Assembly: GCA_025355505.1 (NCBI GenBank)
Contig: JANXZM010000009.1
Coordinates: 1 to 45,082, forward strand
Direction of reading: 5' to 3'
Length of the DNA: 45,082 nucleotides
DNA from: Acidobacteriaceae bacterium
GTDB lineage: Bacteria > Acidobacteriota > Terriglobia > Terriglobales > Acidobacteriaceae
In this document: positions 6,275 to 14,879 of the stretch, one piece after another
Layout of the letters: each line of letters starts with the position of its first letter
Position numbering within the stretch: position 1 is the stretch's first letter
Notes under the pieces: generated by a model
Databases searched by the model: none
What the model was told of the DNA's origin: nothing
Seen by the model: only the letters and a program-made list of their open reading frames with translations
Position numbers and translations under genes: made by a program

Positions 6275-7516
6275 CTACAGCTTGGAACGCAGCATTGCGA
6301 TCACATCATCTGGCGTGATCACGCCGGTCAGGTGACTGTGCTCGTCGATGACGGGCAATGTCAGCAGGTTGTACTTGTCAAAGAGTTCAGCGAATTCCTT
6401 TTCTTTCGCGCCTTCGTGGCAGGAAATGAGGGGCTCCTGGGCTAAAGCCAAGAGGGGCGTCGAGGAGGGCGCCAGAACGATCTTCACCAGCGGTATCGCA
6501 CCCGCCAGGGTGCCGTGAGAATCCGTCAGGTAAATGGTGCTCATGTTTTCCATGCGGCCTTCGAAAGCACGCATGGCTTCGATGGCGTCGTTGGCTGTGG
6601 CCGTCACCGGCAGCGCAATGTACTCGGTGGTCATGCGTCCGGCGGCGGTATTTTCTTTGAATTCGAGCAGGTCGGTGACTTCCTGGCGCTCTTCGGGCTG
6701 CATCTGCACCAGGATTTCCTTGGTCCGCTCATCGGACAGGTCACCCAAAAGGTCGGCGGCGGCGTCGGGTTCCATCTCCTCGACAATGTCGGCGGCCCGG
6801 TCAGGATCGAGCGATTCCAAGACCGCTCTTTGCACCCTGGGTTCGAGCTCTTCCAAGGCGTCGGCGGCGACGCCCTCGTCCAGCGTCTCGAACACTGCTT
6901 CGCGCTCATCGGGAGACAGATCTTCCACAATGTCGGCAATGTCGGCGGGATGGAGTTTGCCGAGCCGCTCATGCGAAATCTTGAGCTTGACGCGACGGGC
7001 GGGATCGGTCTCGATGATATCCACGAAGTCCCAGGGAATATCGCGCGGAGGAACCCGCAGGAGCAAGGCGCGCAGGACAGCGGCTGGGACCAAACCTTTG
7101 AGCAGGCGGCGAACCGCACCACGCGCGCCGACATCCACACCGCCAACTCTCAAAACCGAGCGATTCTGCGAGCAGTCGTGGTGAAAGTCCACGTCATTTA
7201 CCCGGACAACTTTGCGGCCGTGCACGTCAATAACCTGCTGATCGAGCAGGTCCCGGCTGAGCAACAACAATCCTTCGGAGCCATCGGACGGGGCCCATTC
7301 CGCAGCCGCAGTGGAGGCCCGAATGCCGCCATTGATCGCGGAAACGGCAGTCAAGGGCAGCAAGCGGTTTCCGGCAGGCGTTTTGACGATGAGCAGGGCG
7401 ACGCGGGAGCGGTCCTCCTGCGGAGCGAGCGCGACCTCGCGCACACGGCCGCAGGCGACGCCGGAGGCGTCATAGACGGTCGCGCCCATGAGTTCGCTCA
7501 ACGACACGGTGGCCAT
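6275..7516 (-). CDS. Soluble PRC-barrel / MgtE-N / CBS regulatory protein
   Basis: A 413-residue protein with three parts: an N-terminal PRC-barrel-like segment (about 1-80, MATVSLSELMGATVYDASG), a MgtE_N superhelical domain with acidic repeats (about 165-270, LHPADIADIVEDLSPDER, LEPRVQRAVLESLDPDRAADIV), and a pair of CBS motifs (about 280-410, ending VIDEHSHLTGVITPDDVIAML). In MgtE these domains sense cytosolic Mg2+ and gate the channel, but the MgtE transmembrane domain is absent here; the adjacent NRAMP-like gene may supply the pore. The frame is open upstream to 8134, but that part is antisense to rbsK; the ATG at 7516 begins recognisable protein. Confidence 0.85.
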   Translation of the reverse strand: MATVSLSELMGATVYDASGVACGRVREVALAPQEDRSRVALLIVKTPAGNRLLPLTAVSAINGGIRASTAAAEWAPSDGSEGLLLLSRDLLDQQVIDVHGRKVVRVNDVDFHHDCSQNRSVLRVGGVDVGARGAVRRLLKGLVPAAVLRALLLRVPPRDIPWDFVDIIETDPARRVKLKISHERLGKLHPADIADIVEDLSPDEREAVFETLDEGVAADALEELEPRVQRAVLESLDPDRAADIVEEMEPDAAADLLGDLSDERTKEILVQMQPEERQEVTDLLEFKENTAAGRMTTEYIALPVTATANDAIEAMRAFEGRMENMSTIYLTDSHGTLAGAIPLVKIVLAPSSTPLLALAQEPLISCHEGAKEKEFAELFDKYNLLTLPVIDEHSHLTGVITPDDVIAMLRSKL

Positions 7517-7630
7517 GTTCAAGAGAATACTCAAGAGCGGGTGCGGATGCCAGATGAATGAGCCCGGCCTCGCGGAAGTTGTAACCTTGGGACATTTCTG
7601 TTGTGATATGAGAAAAGTGCCCGCCAAGAG

Positions 7631-7659
7631 TTGACAGGCAACGATCGGCTGACTAAACT
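7631..7659 (+). promoter_or_regulatory. Candidate sigma70-type promoter for rbsK
   Basis: TTGACA at 7631-7636, 17-base spacer, TAAACT at 7654-7659, about 60 bases before the rbsK ATG. It lies in the region between the divergent MgtE-N and rbsK genes. Found by eye only. Confidence 0.4.
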
Positions 7660-7721
7660 CTGCCTTCCTCACTTCAAAGGTGTACCTGCTGTTTGAACGT
7701 GCTGGCTGCAACGAGAAAATT

Positions 7722-8657
7722 ATGGCAAAGCGTCCTCGCATCGCGGTTGTGGGTAGTGCCAATGTTGATTTGACAACGTTTTTAGACCAGTTTCCGAAGC
7801 CTGGGGAAACCATTTTTGGCCAGAAGTTTGATTTGGGTTTTGGCGGAAAAGGCGCGAACCAAGCCGTGGCCGCCCGCCTCTGTGGAGCGGACGTTTTCAT
7901 GGTGGCCCGGGTCGGGGACGATCTATTCGGTCCCTCAACCATCAAGAACTTTGAAAACCTGGGTATCGATGCCACGCATGTGCGGCAGGTAAGCGGTGTG
8001 TCGAGCGGAGTGGCGCCGATCTTTGTCGATCCTTCCGGGCAAAATCGGATTATCGTCGTCAAGGGCGCGAATGACGAATTGAAACCAGCCGACGTGGATG
8101 CCGCTGCGGATATGCTGAAGAGCGCCGACTGCATCGTTCTCCAGTTCGAGATTCCGCTGGAGACCGTGTATTACACCATCAAGTTTGCGCGGAAAAACGG
8201 CATCCGCTGCATCTTGAACCCGGCACCCGCGCAGCCCACCGACATCAAGGCGGTAGCCGATCTCGATTACTTTGTTCCCAATGAGAGTGAAGCCGAAGCG
8301 ATTTCCGGCATGCCGGTGCGCACTGTGGACGATGCCAAACAATGTGCGGACAAGCTCTTAGCTAGCGGTATTCGGCGAGTGATTATCACTCTGGGTGCGA
8401 ATGGCTCGCTGCTTGCCGGAAGTGAAGGCATGGAACACGTGCCCGCGTTTAGCGTGAAGAGCGTGGATAGCACCGGAGCCGGAGACGCTTTTATTGGCAG
8501 CTTCGCTACCTTCCTTGGCGAGGGCTTGCCAGAGCAGGAAGCGGTTAAGCGCGCCAACCTTTACGCCGGCCTTTCGACAACTGGAGTGGGAACCCAGAAA
8601 TCCTTCTACGACCGGGCGCGGTTTGACGCGGAGTGGAGTTCAAGAAGTAAGGGCTAA
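7722..8657 (+). CDS. rbsK: Ribokinase (PfkB family)
   Basis: About 311 residues of the PfkB sugar kinase family; phosphorylates ribose at O5 in the cytoplasm. The N-terminal signature VGSANVDL, the substrate segment GGKGANQAVAAR, NPAPAQP, PNESEAEAISG, TLGANGS and the C-terminal DSTGAGDAFIGSF (catalytic Asp in GAGD) are all present, and the GGKGANQ pattern points to ribokinase more than to IolC or fructokinase. The frame is open from 7680, but ATG 7722 (MAKRPRIAVVGSANVDL) fits the family start. No ribose transporter is adjacent. Other sugars or nucleosides remain possible substrates. Confidence 0.85.
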   Translation: MAKRPRIAVVGSANVDLTTFLDQFPKPGETIFGQKFDLGFGGKGANQAVAARLCGADVFMVARVGDDLFGPSTIKNFENLGIDATHVRQVSGVSSGVAPIFVDPSGQNRIIVVKGANDELKPADVDAAADMLKSADCIVLQFEIPLETVYYTIKFARKNGIRCILNPAPAQPTDIKAVADLDYFVPNESEAEAISGMPVRTVDDAKQCADKLLASGIRRVIITLGANGSLLAGSEGMEHVPAFSVKSVDSTGAGDAFIGSFATFLGEGLPEQEAVKRANLYAGLSTTGVGTQKSFYDRARFDAEWSSRSKG

Positions 8658-8679
8658 GGCGATTTGCGCTTGGCTTGGA

Positions 8680-8695
8680 CGGGCCAGAACGCCCG
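8680..8695. terminator. Short hairpin between convergent rbsK and pyrR
   Basis: CGGGC, loop CAGAAC, GCCCG, preceded by GCTTGGA as in the REP family. It lies in the 57-base gap between two convergent genes, so it could serve both, but there is no T-tract. Confidence 0.35.
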
Positions 8696-8714
8696 CCGCT
8701 CCACAAACCAAACC

Positions 8715-9287
8715 TCACCTCTCCATTAGGAGAACCTTTTCCTCATGGTCGATCTCGGTCAACTTCACTTCGATCACTTCACTATCGGTCGTCTGCACGG
8801 TTCGACCGATGAAGGTGGCTTCGACAGGCAATTCGCGATGACCACGATCGATCAGCACCAGTAGCTGCACCAGGCTGGGGCGGCCATGCGAAAAAAGGGC
8901 GTCGAGGGCAGCGCGGGTGGTGCGGCCGGTATAAAGCACGTCGTCGACCAGCACGATTTTCTTACCCTCGATGGAAAAACCGATTTCCGCTTCTTGCACC
9001 ACGGGCTTAGGCCCCACCGTGGAAAGGTCATCGCGATAGAACGTGATATCGAGCGTGCCCACGGGAATTGTTTTCTTTTCGACCCGCTGAATCATCTTGC
9101 CAAGCCGCTCGGCGATGGGAACTCCGCGACGGCGGATTCCGACTAATCCCAAGCCTTCGATGCCACCGTTTTTCTCCAGGATTTCGTGAGCCAGGCGCAC
9201 CAGCGTGCGCTCAATCTCCGAACCCGACATCAACTGTGCTTTTTGCTTCAGCGTCGTTTTGCGGACTGCGTCCTTCTTAATAGTCAT
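8715..9287 (-). CDS. pyrR: PyrR bifunctional regulator / uracil phosphoribosyltransferase
   Basis: A 190-residue type I phosphoribosyltransferase. The PRPP-binding motif is VLVDDVLYTGRTTRAA, preceded by the PyrR signatures LGLVGIRRRGVPIAERL and GTLDITFYRDDL and followed by LIDRGHRELP. PyrR binds pyr mRNA to attenuate pyrimidine genes in many bacteria and has UPRTase activity. No pyrB, pyrC or other pyrimidine gene is in the window, so any target operon lies elsewhere. The ATG at 9287 gives a basic N-terminus before the core; an internal Met at 9230 is possible. Confidence 0.9.
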   Translation of the reverse strand: MTIKKDAVRKTTLKQKAQLMSGSEIERTLVRLAHEILEKNGGIEGLGLVGIRRRGVPIAERLGKMIQRVEKKTIPVGTLDITFYRDDLSTVGPKPVVQEAEIGFSIEGKKIVLVDDVLYTGRTTRAALDALFSHGRPSLVQLLVLIDRGHRELPVEATFIGRTVQTTDSEVIEVKLTEIDHEEKVLLMER

Positions 9288-9365
9288 GCCACGAGTACAT
9301 TATCAAAACCGGCATCAGTTCGGGAAATTTCTTGCGGTTCAGATGCGGTGAGCTCAGCCTAAGAA

Positions 9366-9791
9366 ATGCTCTGGGTTGCCGATTGCCGCGACCAGTCTCT
9401 GGTTGGACTGGTGGTCCCGACCGGATTTACCTTCAACACAGATGGAACCAGTCTTTACATGACCATGGCCGCTCTATTCGTGGCGCAGGCCACCAATACT
9501 CATCTGAGTCTGATCCAGCAACTCACCATTCTTGCCGTAGCGGTTCTCACTTCCAAGGGCGCCAGCGGCGTGCAGGGAGCATCTTTTATTGCGCTTGTGG
9601 CCACACTCTCTGTGATCCCAACCATCCCTGTTGCGGGCATGGCGTTGATTCTCGGAATTGACCGCTTCCTGAGTATGTTCAGAGCCTTGGTTAACATGAT
9701 TGGAAACGGGGTGGCAACGCTGGTCCTGGCGCGCTGGGAGGGAGAATTGGACAGCGACACTCTGAGGCAACACTTAGCTCGACCGGCCTAA
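9366..9791 (+). pseudogene. C-terminal remnant of a DctA/GltP-type dicarboxylate symporter
   Basis: The translated fragment carries C-terminal hallmarks of the Na+/H+:dicarboxylate symporter family (DAACS): [74 protein letters not shown]. Full proteins are over 400 residues; only about the last 130 remain, and the N-terminal membrane segments are missing between the upstream pyrR start and this point. No plausible start codon or promoter precedes it. It is a truncated, presumably non-functional relic. Confidence 0.85.
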
Positions 9792-9834
9792 CAGTCGCTG
9801 ACAACCTCCCCATCGGCACGCTTTTGCGCGGAGT

Positions 9835-9850
9835 AGCGCTTTAAAGCGCT
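9835..9850. repeat. 16-bp perfect palindrome
   Basis: AGCGCTTTAAAGCGCT followed by GCCCCACC. It lies in the 200-base gap between the symporter remnant and the SDR gene, which holds no other recognisable feature. It resembles dispersed palindromic elements more than an operator. Confidence 0.5.
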
Positions 9851-9993
9851 GCCCCACCCGCCGCCCTACCGAGTTTTTTATGGGGCGATTTCTGGCACCC
9901 GAGTTCGGGGGGATTCATGGGGCTCAATACTTCGTTTCGAAATCTGGCAACAGCCGGTTCGGTCACGCGCGTCGCGACGTCTTACATGAACGT

Positions 9994-10713
9994 TCAGCTA
10001 TCCCCATAGACCGGCACGGCTGCACCATGAATCACTTTGGCATCGTCGCTGCACAAGAACAGGATGACACGCGCAATCTCCTGGGGCGTCGGCCACTTTG
10101 CAAAATTGGCGCCAGGCATGGCTTTGCGGTTCGCCTCTGTATCGATGACGCTGGGTAGAATCGAGTTCACCCGCACCCCGGTACCCTTCACTTCCGCGGC
10201 CAACGAATCCATAAGCGCCAACGCACCCGCCTTTGAAGCGGCATAGGCGGCTGCACCGGCACCGTGATCCAACGCGGCTTTTGACGCAACGTTTATGATC
10301 GTTCCATGTCTTTGTCTGAGCATCGCCGGTATCGCTGCACGCGACAACGCGTACCCCGAGCGCAAATTCAGCGCGAGCATCTGGTCGAAAACCTTCGTCT
10401 CCAGTTCCCACAAGTTCACGCCGCCGGCGTAGCCGCCCACCGCATTCACCAGGGCGTCCAGGCACCCGTGTTCCGCGAGAACTCGGTCGAGAAGTTGGCG
10501 CACGGCAGTTTCGTCGGTGACGTCAACACGGTACCCCTCGATCGACGAGCCACTCGCGCCGGCTTCGCTCTTGACGGCATCGAACTCTTTCTGCTCCCGG
10601 TAGGTGACAACCACCTTGGCGCCTTCCTCCAGGAACGCAAGGCTCACCGCGCGTCCCAGTCCGCCCGTGCCACCGGCGACTAGCACCAACTTACCTGCGA
10701 ATCTCACACTCAT
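9994..10713 (-). CDS. Short-chain dehydrogenase/reductase (SDR)
   Basis: A 239-residue classical SDR. The nucleotide-binding motif is GGTGGLG near residue 14; NAVGG replaces the usual NNAG; the catalytic Ser is in INVASK and the catalytic Tyr-Lys in AAYAASK. A C-terminal SDDAKVIHGAAVPVYGD matches the usual GxxLxVDGG position. It is 26 bases downstream of an alpha/beta hydrolase on the same strand, so the two are probably co-transcribed. Substrate is unknown; the family is NAD(P)-dependent and cytoplasmic. Confidence 0.87.
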   Translation of the reverse strand: MSVRFAGKLVLVAGGTGGLGRAVSLAFLEEGAKVVVTYREQKEFDAVKSEAGASGSSIEGYRVDVTDETAVRQLLDRVLAEHGCLDALVNAVGGYAGGVNLWELETKVFDQMLALNLRSGYALSRAAIPAMLRQRHGTIINVASKAALDHGAGAAAYAASKAGALALMDSLAAEVKGTGVRVNSILPSVIDTEANRKAMPGANFAKWPTPQEIARVILFLCSDDAKVIHGAAVPVYGDS

Positions 10714-10739
10714 TGCACCTGCCCCCCTGGGCGCTGCGC

Positions 10740-11600
10740 TCAGGCTACTTTAGAGCGGCGTTCGGCTTGTCCGAGAAACGCCAGCAGTTCACGATTGACT
10801 TTCTCGGCGTGGGTCCAAAGGATGCCGTGCGGTCCGCCTTCCACCACCACCAGTTTGCTTCCTTTAACAAATTGAGGTGTGCGCTTTCCGGTGGCGGCAA
10901 TGGGGAGAATCCGGTCGGCATCGCCATGAACGACCAGCGTGGGCACGTCAATGCGCGCAAGATCTTTTCGGAAATCCGTCAACCACGTCGAAACGCAATC
11001 CAGAGTGCCCTTGGGCGAAGCGCCGGCTGCGATGTTCCAGCTTAGCTGGACCGCCTGGTCACTGATCAGTTTATTGCCACCCAGGATGTCCACGTTGTAG
11101 AAGTCTGCGAAAAACTGGGTGAGAAAGGCGGGACGATCCGCGACAATCGCTTTCTCAATCGCCTCGAATACAGCGCGGTCGACACCTTCCGGGTTATCAC
11201 TGGTCTTCAGGAGGAATGGCGAAATCGAAGAGATGAATACCGCCTTGCTTACGCGTTCTGTTGGGTAGGCACCCAGATAGCGAGCCACCTCGCCGCCCCC
11301 CATCGAAAAACCTACCAATGCGAATTCACGGAGGTCGAGCTTGGTCACGAGCTTGTGCAGATCCTCGGCAAGCGTGTCGTAGTTGTAGCCTTCGGTCGGC
11401 AGGCTTGACTTGCCAAACCCTCTGCGGTCGTAGGTGACGACCCGGTGTCCCGCTCCTAGCAGGGCTGACACCTGTTTCTCCCAGGAAGCGCCGCTCAGCG
11501 GCCAGCCGTGGATCAGCACGACCGGCTTACCCGCGCCGTGATCCTCGTAGTAGAGATCGATGTTGCCGGAGTTTTCCTTACCCACCGTAATGTATGGCAT
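10740..11600 (-). CDS. Alpha/beta hydrolase (non-haem chloroperoxidase-like)
   Basis: About 286 residues. The oxyanion region LIHGWPLSGASWEKQ, the strand YDRRGFGKSS, the nucleophile elbow GFSMGGGEVARYLG (Ser nucleophile), the acid in VVHGDADRILP and the catalytic His in GGPHGILWTHAEKVN fit the cofactor-free chloroperoxidase/esterase branch. The ATG at 11600 is preceded by AAAGGAG with a 7-base gap, which decides against the longer frame to 11696. Probably the first gene of a two-gene unit with the SDR. The substrate is not predictable. Confidence 0.87.
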   Translation of the reverse strand: MPYITVGKENSGNIDLYYEDHGAGKPVVLIHGWPLSGASWEKQVSALLGAGHRVVTYDRRGFGKSSLPTEGYNYDTLAEDLHKLVTKLDLREFALVGFSMGGGEVARYLGAYPTERVSKAVFISSISPFLLKTSDNPEGVDRAVFEAIEKAIVADRPAFLTQFFADFYNVDILGGNKLISDQAVQLSWNIAAGASPKGTLDCVSTWLTDFRKDLARIDVPTLVVHGDADRILPIAATGKRTPQFVKGSKLVVVEGGPHGILWTHAEKVNRELLAFLGQAERRSKVA

Positions 11601-11753
11601 TGAGATTCTCCTTTCGTGTGTGTGTTGATGTTGATGGCGAGGCGGGTCAGCGACGCCTTCACAAGTTTGGATGTCGAACTTGTCTGAAGGTCGCAATTAT
11701 CTGCAAAGGTCCACTCGGCTTTACAATTGTGAATGAACAAAACATAAGGACGT

Positions 11754-11766
11754 TCCGTGACACGGA
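11754..11766. promoter_or_regulatory. Palindromic candidate operator between divergent genes
   Basis: TCCGTGACACGGA, a 13-bp perfect palindrome around a central base, in the region between the hydrolase gene (minus strand) and the MBL-fold gene (plus strand). No cognate regulator is nearby. Confidence 0.35.
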
Positions 11767-11855
11767 CAAGGTGGTAGAGATGGGTGGGGTACAAGTACAT
11801 CCGGTGCGCGGTGAGCTTCGTTGTACCGAGACTATTGAAAGTTGGTGAGGCTGAG

Positions 11856-12584
11856 ATGAAACTGTTTCTGGCTCTTGCTTGCTCCTTCTTCGCTCTGTCG
11901 TGTTTTGCCTATTCTGCGACCGCTGTGCAGACGTTTCCAACCTCGGCGGGAGAAGTTAAGATCACTCCGCTGAATCACGCCAGCACCCGGATCGAGGCGG
12001 GAGGAAAAACCATCTACCTCGACCCCTCCAAACCTGTGAAGTTCGCCGGATCCCAGAAAGCGGACCTCATTCTGATTACCGACATTCACCCCGACCACAT
12101 GGATCCGACTTCCATCGCCGACCTCACCAAGGCCGGAACAGACATCCTGGCGCCGCCTGCCGTGCTAGCAACGGTCAAGACTGCCAAACCGATTGCGAAT
12201 GGCGAAAGCAAAACGTGGCAGGGCTGGACGATTCAGGCGATTCCCGCCTATAACCTGACCCGCGGCCCATCTCCGGGCAAACTCTTCCATGACAAGGGAC
12301 GCGGCAACGGATACGTGCTTACCTATGGCGGCGTGCGCTTCTACTTCTCCGGCGACACGGAAGGTGTCCCTGAAATGCGCGCACTCAAGAATATCGACGT
12401 AGCGTTCGTCTGCATGAATCTGCCTTACACCATGCCTCCCGACGAAGCGGCGGATGCGGTGAAGGCATTCCACCCGAAGGTCGTGATTCCGTACCACTAC
12501 CGTGGCTCCGATCTCGCCGTGTTTCAAAAACGGCTGGAAGGAACCGGGATCGAAGTCCGGTTACTGGAGTGGTACCCGCAATAG
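11856..12584 (+). CDS. Exported metallo-beta-lactamase-fold hydrolase
   Basis: About 242 residues with a signal peptide (MKLFLALACSFFALSCFAYSATA). The MBL fold shows in LNHASTRIEAGGKTIYLDP, the metal-binding TDIHPDHMD (first His of HxHxDH replaced by Asp), FSGDTEG and the late VVIPYHY. This resembles UlaG-like MBL proteins; the family includes hydrolases of varied substrates. ATG 11856 is chosen because it begins the signal peptide; the frame extends back to 11784. Any periplasmic role and substrate are unknown. Confidence 0.82.
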   Translation: MKLFLALACSFFALSCFAYSATAVQTFPTSAGEVKITPLNHASTRIEAGGKTIYLDPSKPVKFAGSQKADLILITDIHPDHMDPTSIADLTKAGTDILAPPAVLATVKTAKPIANGESKTWQGWTIQAIPAYNLTRGPSPGKLFHDKGRGNGYVLTYGGVRFYFSGDTEGVPEMRALKNIDVAFVCMNLPYTMPPDEAADAVKAFHPKVVIPYHYRGSDLAVFQKRLEGTGIEVRLLEWYPQ

Positions 12585-12740
12585 GCAGATCCCGGATACC
12601 ACTGACAATTGAAACTGGATGAATTTATGGAAGCCATTCGTGACGTGGTTGAACTGGCACAGACGTCGCCAATATTCTGGACCGAGGCGTTACGAATGGG
12701 GCGGTGTGTAGTCAACATTTAAAAAATAAGAAGGAAAAGC

Positions 12741-13370
12741 ATGAGGCTGGTGTGGTTTAGATCTCTAAGCGTTGGAGCATTGACCGTGGCCGGTTTAGCC
12801 CTGGTCCTCTCGGCTGCACCAACTTTTTCTCAGCAGCAAGCTACTCAAGCGACGGTCTCCGAAGTTGTTCTGACGCTCGACCCGGCACAATCCAGAGTGC
12901 ATTGGAGCGTAAACAGCACGTTGCACACGGTCCACGGCACGTTCGCCCTGAAGAGCGGAACCCTACATTTCGATCCGGAAACCGGGAAGGCTGGCGGCGA
13001 GATTATTGTTGTCGCACCGAGCGGTGAAAGTGGGAGTAGCATGCGCGATGCCCGCATGCACCGAGAGATTTTGGAGACGGCAAAATATCCCGACGTGGTC
13101 TTCCGCCCAACGCAAGTGGAGGGCAAGGTAGTCCGGTCCGGGGCATCCGACGTGAAGCTCAGCGGTGTTTTTTCCATCCATGGCACAGACCATAACCTCA
13201 CGGCACTGGTTCACACCGAGTTGACGGGATGTCGCTGGACGGGAACCGGCAAATTGGAAGTACCGTATGTGAAGTGGGGGATCAAGGACCCGAGCAATTT
13301 TTTTTTAAAAGTGAAGCCAGTGGTGAATGTGGAAGTAGAAATGTCCGGCGAAGTCACTCCCGCGAAATAG
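12741..13370 (+). CDS. Exported YceI-like lipocalin-fold protein
   Basis: A 209-residue protein with a signal peptide (VGALTVAGLALVLSAAPTFSQQ). The mature part matches the YceI fold: LDPAQSRVHWSVNSTLHTVHGTF, RDARMHREILETAKYPDVVF, LSGVFSIHGTDHNLTALV. YceI proteins bind isoprenoid or other lipophilic ligands in a beta-barrel in the periplasm. AAGGA precedes the ATG by a few bases. It lies 156 bases after the MBL-fold gene; that gap shows no clear gene beyond a 31-codon frame at 12627-12722 of doubtful reality. Confidence 0.88.
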   Translation: MRLVWFRSLSVGALTVAGLALVLSAAPTFSQQQATQATVSEVVLTLDPAQSRVHWSVNSTLHTVHGTFALKSGTLHFDPETGKAGGEIIVVAPSGESGSSMRDARMHREILETAKYPDVVFRPTQVEGKVVRSGASDVKLSGVFSIHGTDHNLTALVHTELTGCRWTGTGKLEVPYVKWGIKDPSNFFLKVKPVVNVEVEMSGEVTPAK

Positions 13371-13700
13371 ATTCCTGAGCCTCTAATGAATCGGCGCACG
13401 CTTGCCGTCTTGCGCACCGGCCTCTCGCTTCAGGAGTTAAAACTGTGTCGCAGGAGGTGGGGCCGCCCTGTGGCCCCATCCCAACCTTGAACAGACCTAA
13501 ACCTGCCCGTTCTATTCCCTTTTTGCGTCGTCGTAGTTCCCCGCCCCGGCGTCCCATTCTGCCCTGCGGAGCCGTTGTGGATCGTCCAGTACCGCGAAAC
13601 ACATCCGGTCGTAAACCACATCTGCCGGACGGGAGCAATCTCGGGAGAAACGCACACGATATAATCCTCTGAGTCTCAGATTCTGCCACTTGTGCTTGTC
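13371..13700. other. Intergenic region with a GC-rich hairpin
   Basis: No gene recognised in 330 bases. A hairpin at 13458-13478 (TGGGGCC, 7-base loop, GGCCCCA) could terminate the YceI-like transcript, although no T-tract follows directly. Reading frames on both strands look like non-coding translations. Confidence 0.45.
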
Positions 13701-14825
13701 ATGAAGCGCTCCGTCGATGCAGCGAAAAACCGCGCTACAAAGGCAATGGGACGGCGTGAATTCCTGCTGGCCGCCCTCGGCACAAGTGGCTTGGCTTCGA
13801 GTTACTTGAGACGTCAAGTGAGTTCACTCCGCGCCAGTACTGCGCTCAGTCCCGCAATTGACACCACCAGTTCGAGCGAAACCGTCAAGGAATTGGTGAC
13901 TCCCAATATTGATTTTTTTATCCGCAACCACTTCAGGATTCCGACGATCAGCGAAGAAAAATGGCATCTGGAGATCGGCGGCATGGTGGCCAAGCCGCTC
14001 AAGCTTTCGTACTCCGACCTGTTGCTGACGTCGTCGGTCCGTCGGCCGCTCACTTTAGAGTGTGCCGGAAACCTTTCCGGCGGGGGCGGTGTGAGTACTG
14101 CCGTCTGGTCAGGACTGCCTTTGGAGGCGTTGCTCAAGCAGGCCGGCGTCCAGGCTGGGGCGACTACGGTAGTTTTCCACGGCGCTGATTCCGGTGAGGG
14201 TGAGGGAGTGCCGCAAGGCACCCACTTTGCTCGCGCGATCCCGATGGAAAAGGCGATGGACCCAACAACAGTGCTGGCCTACGAGATGAATGGCGCGCCT
14301 CTTCCGCCGGAACACGGCTTTCCGCTCCGCGCGCTGGTTTCGGGCTGGTATGGGATGGACTCCGTGAAGTGGCTGACTCGCATCGAGATTTCGCGGGAGC
14401 CTTTCAAAGGCTATTTTCAGCAAGAACTTTACGTCGCGGTAAAGTCAAATGGCGAGCGGCAGACCATCACTCGCATGCGGGTGAATTCCAAGTTCCTCCG
14501 TCCTTTGACCGATGAGGAGATCCTAGTGAAGGCGTACCGGATCGAGGGCATCGCCTGGGCGGGAGAGAACAAGGTCTCGAAGGTTGAGTTGCGTTTTGAC
14601 GGCAACGGCGCCTGGCGGCCCGCGGTTCTTGGCGCGTCGCCGGTTGCCTTGGTGTGGACTCCCTGGAGCTATGCGTGGAGCGTCCCGCATCCCGGTCCGT
14701 ACACATTGGAGGTTCGTGCGACCGACGACGAGGGCAACGCTCAACCGATGGTGCGCGATCCGGATCGAAAGGATGACTACGAACTGAACGCTTCGCGTCG
14801 CATCAGCGTTAACGTTCGGTGGTAA
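13701..14825 (+). CDS. Tat-exported molybdopterin sulfite-oxidase family protein
   Basis: About 374 residues. A twin-arginine signal (MGRREFLLAALGTSGLASS) is followed by an oxidoreductase molybdopterin-binding domain with the Moco-ligand Cys in TLECAGN and the GFPLRALVSGWYGMDSVKW segment, then a Mo-co dimerisation Ig-like domain (ILVKAYRIEGIAWAG to YTLEVRATDDEGNAQP). This is the sulfite dehydrogenase (SorA-like) layout. No cytochrome partner is adjacent, so the electron acceptor is unknown. Start ATG 13701 or 13746 (just before RREF); a GTG at 13692 is less likely. Confidence 0.87.
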   Translation: MKRSVDAAKNRATKAMGRREFLLAALGTSGLASSYLRRQVSSLRASTALSPAIDTTSSSETVKELVTPNIDFFIRNHFRIPTISEEKWHLEIGGMVAKPLKLSYSDLLLTSSVRRPLTLECAGNLSGGGGVSTAVWSGLPLEALLKQAGVQAGATTVVFHGADSGEGEGVPQGTHFARAIPMEKAMDPTTVLAYEMNGAPLPPEHGFPLRALVSGWYGMDSVKWLTRIEISREPFKGYFQQELYVAVKSNGERQTITRMRVNSKFLRPLTDEEILVKAYRIEGIAWAGENKVSKVELRFDGNGAWRPAVLGASPVALVWTPWSYAWSVPHPGPYTLEVRATDDEGNAQPMVRDPDRKDDYELNASRRISVNVRW

Positions 14826-14879
14826 GCAGCCAGTCATCCTGTATGCTTTTTCAGCTATATACCTTGCCAGGGGATTTTC

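Noticed and set aside
6515-7561. 348-codon frame on the plus strand
   Set aside because: Antisense to the MgtE-N/CBS gene, which has clear domains.
7517-8134. N-terminal extension of the MgtE-N frame
   Set aside because: It is antisense to rbsK and lacks domain similarity; the protein begins at ATG 7516.
7722-8657. Ribokinase as the missing IolC
   Set aside because: The GSANVDL and GGKGANQAVAAR signatures fit ribokinase, not IolC, and the gene lies 8 kb from the cyclitol units without the shared operator.
9835-9850. AGCGCTTTAAAGCGCT as a LacI operator
   Set aside because: It shares AAGCGCT with the operators but has a different centre, lies at no promoter, and looks like a dispersed palindrome.
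12627-12722. 31-codon frame between MBL-fold and YceI-like genes
   Set aside because: Too short, no ribosome binding site and no recognisable similarity; treated as intergenic.
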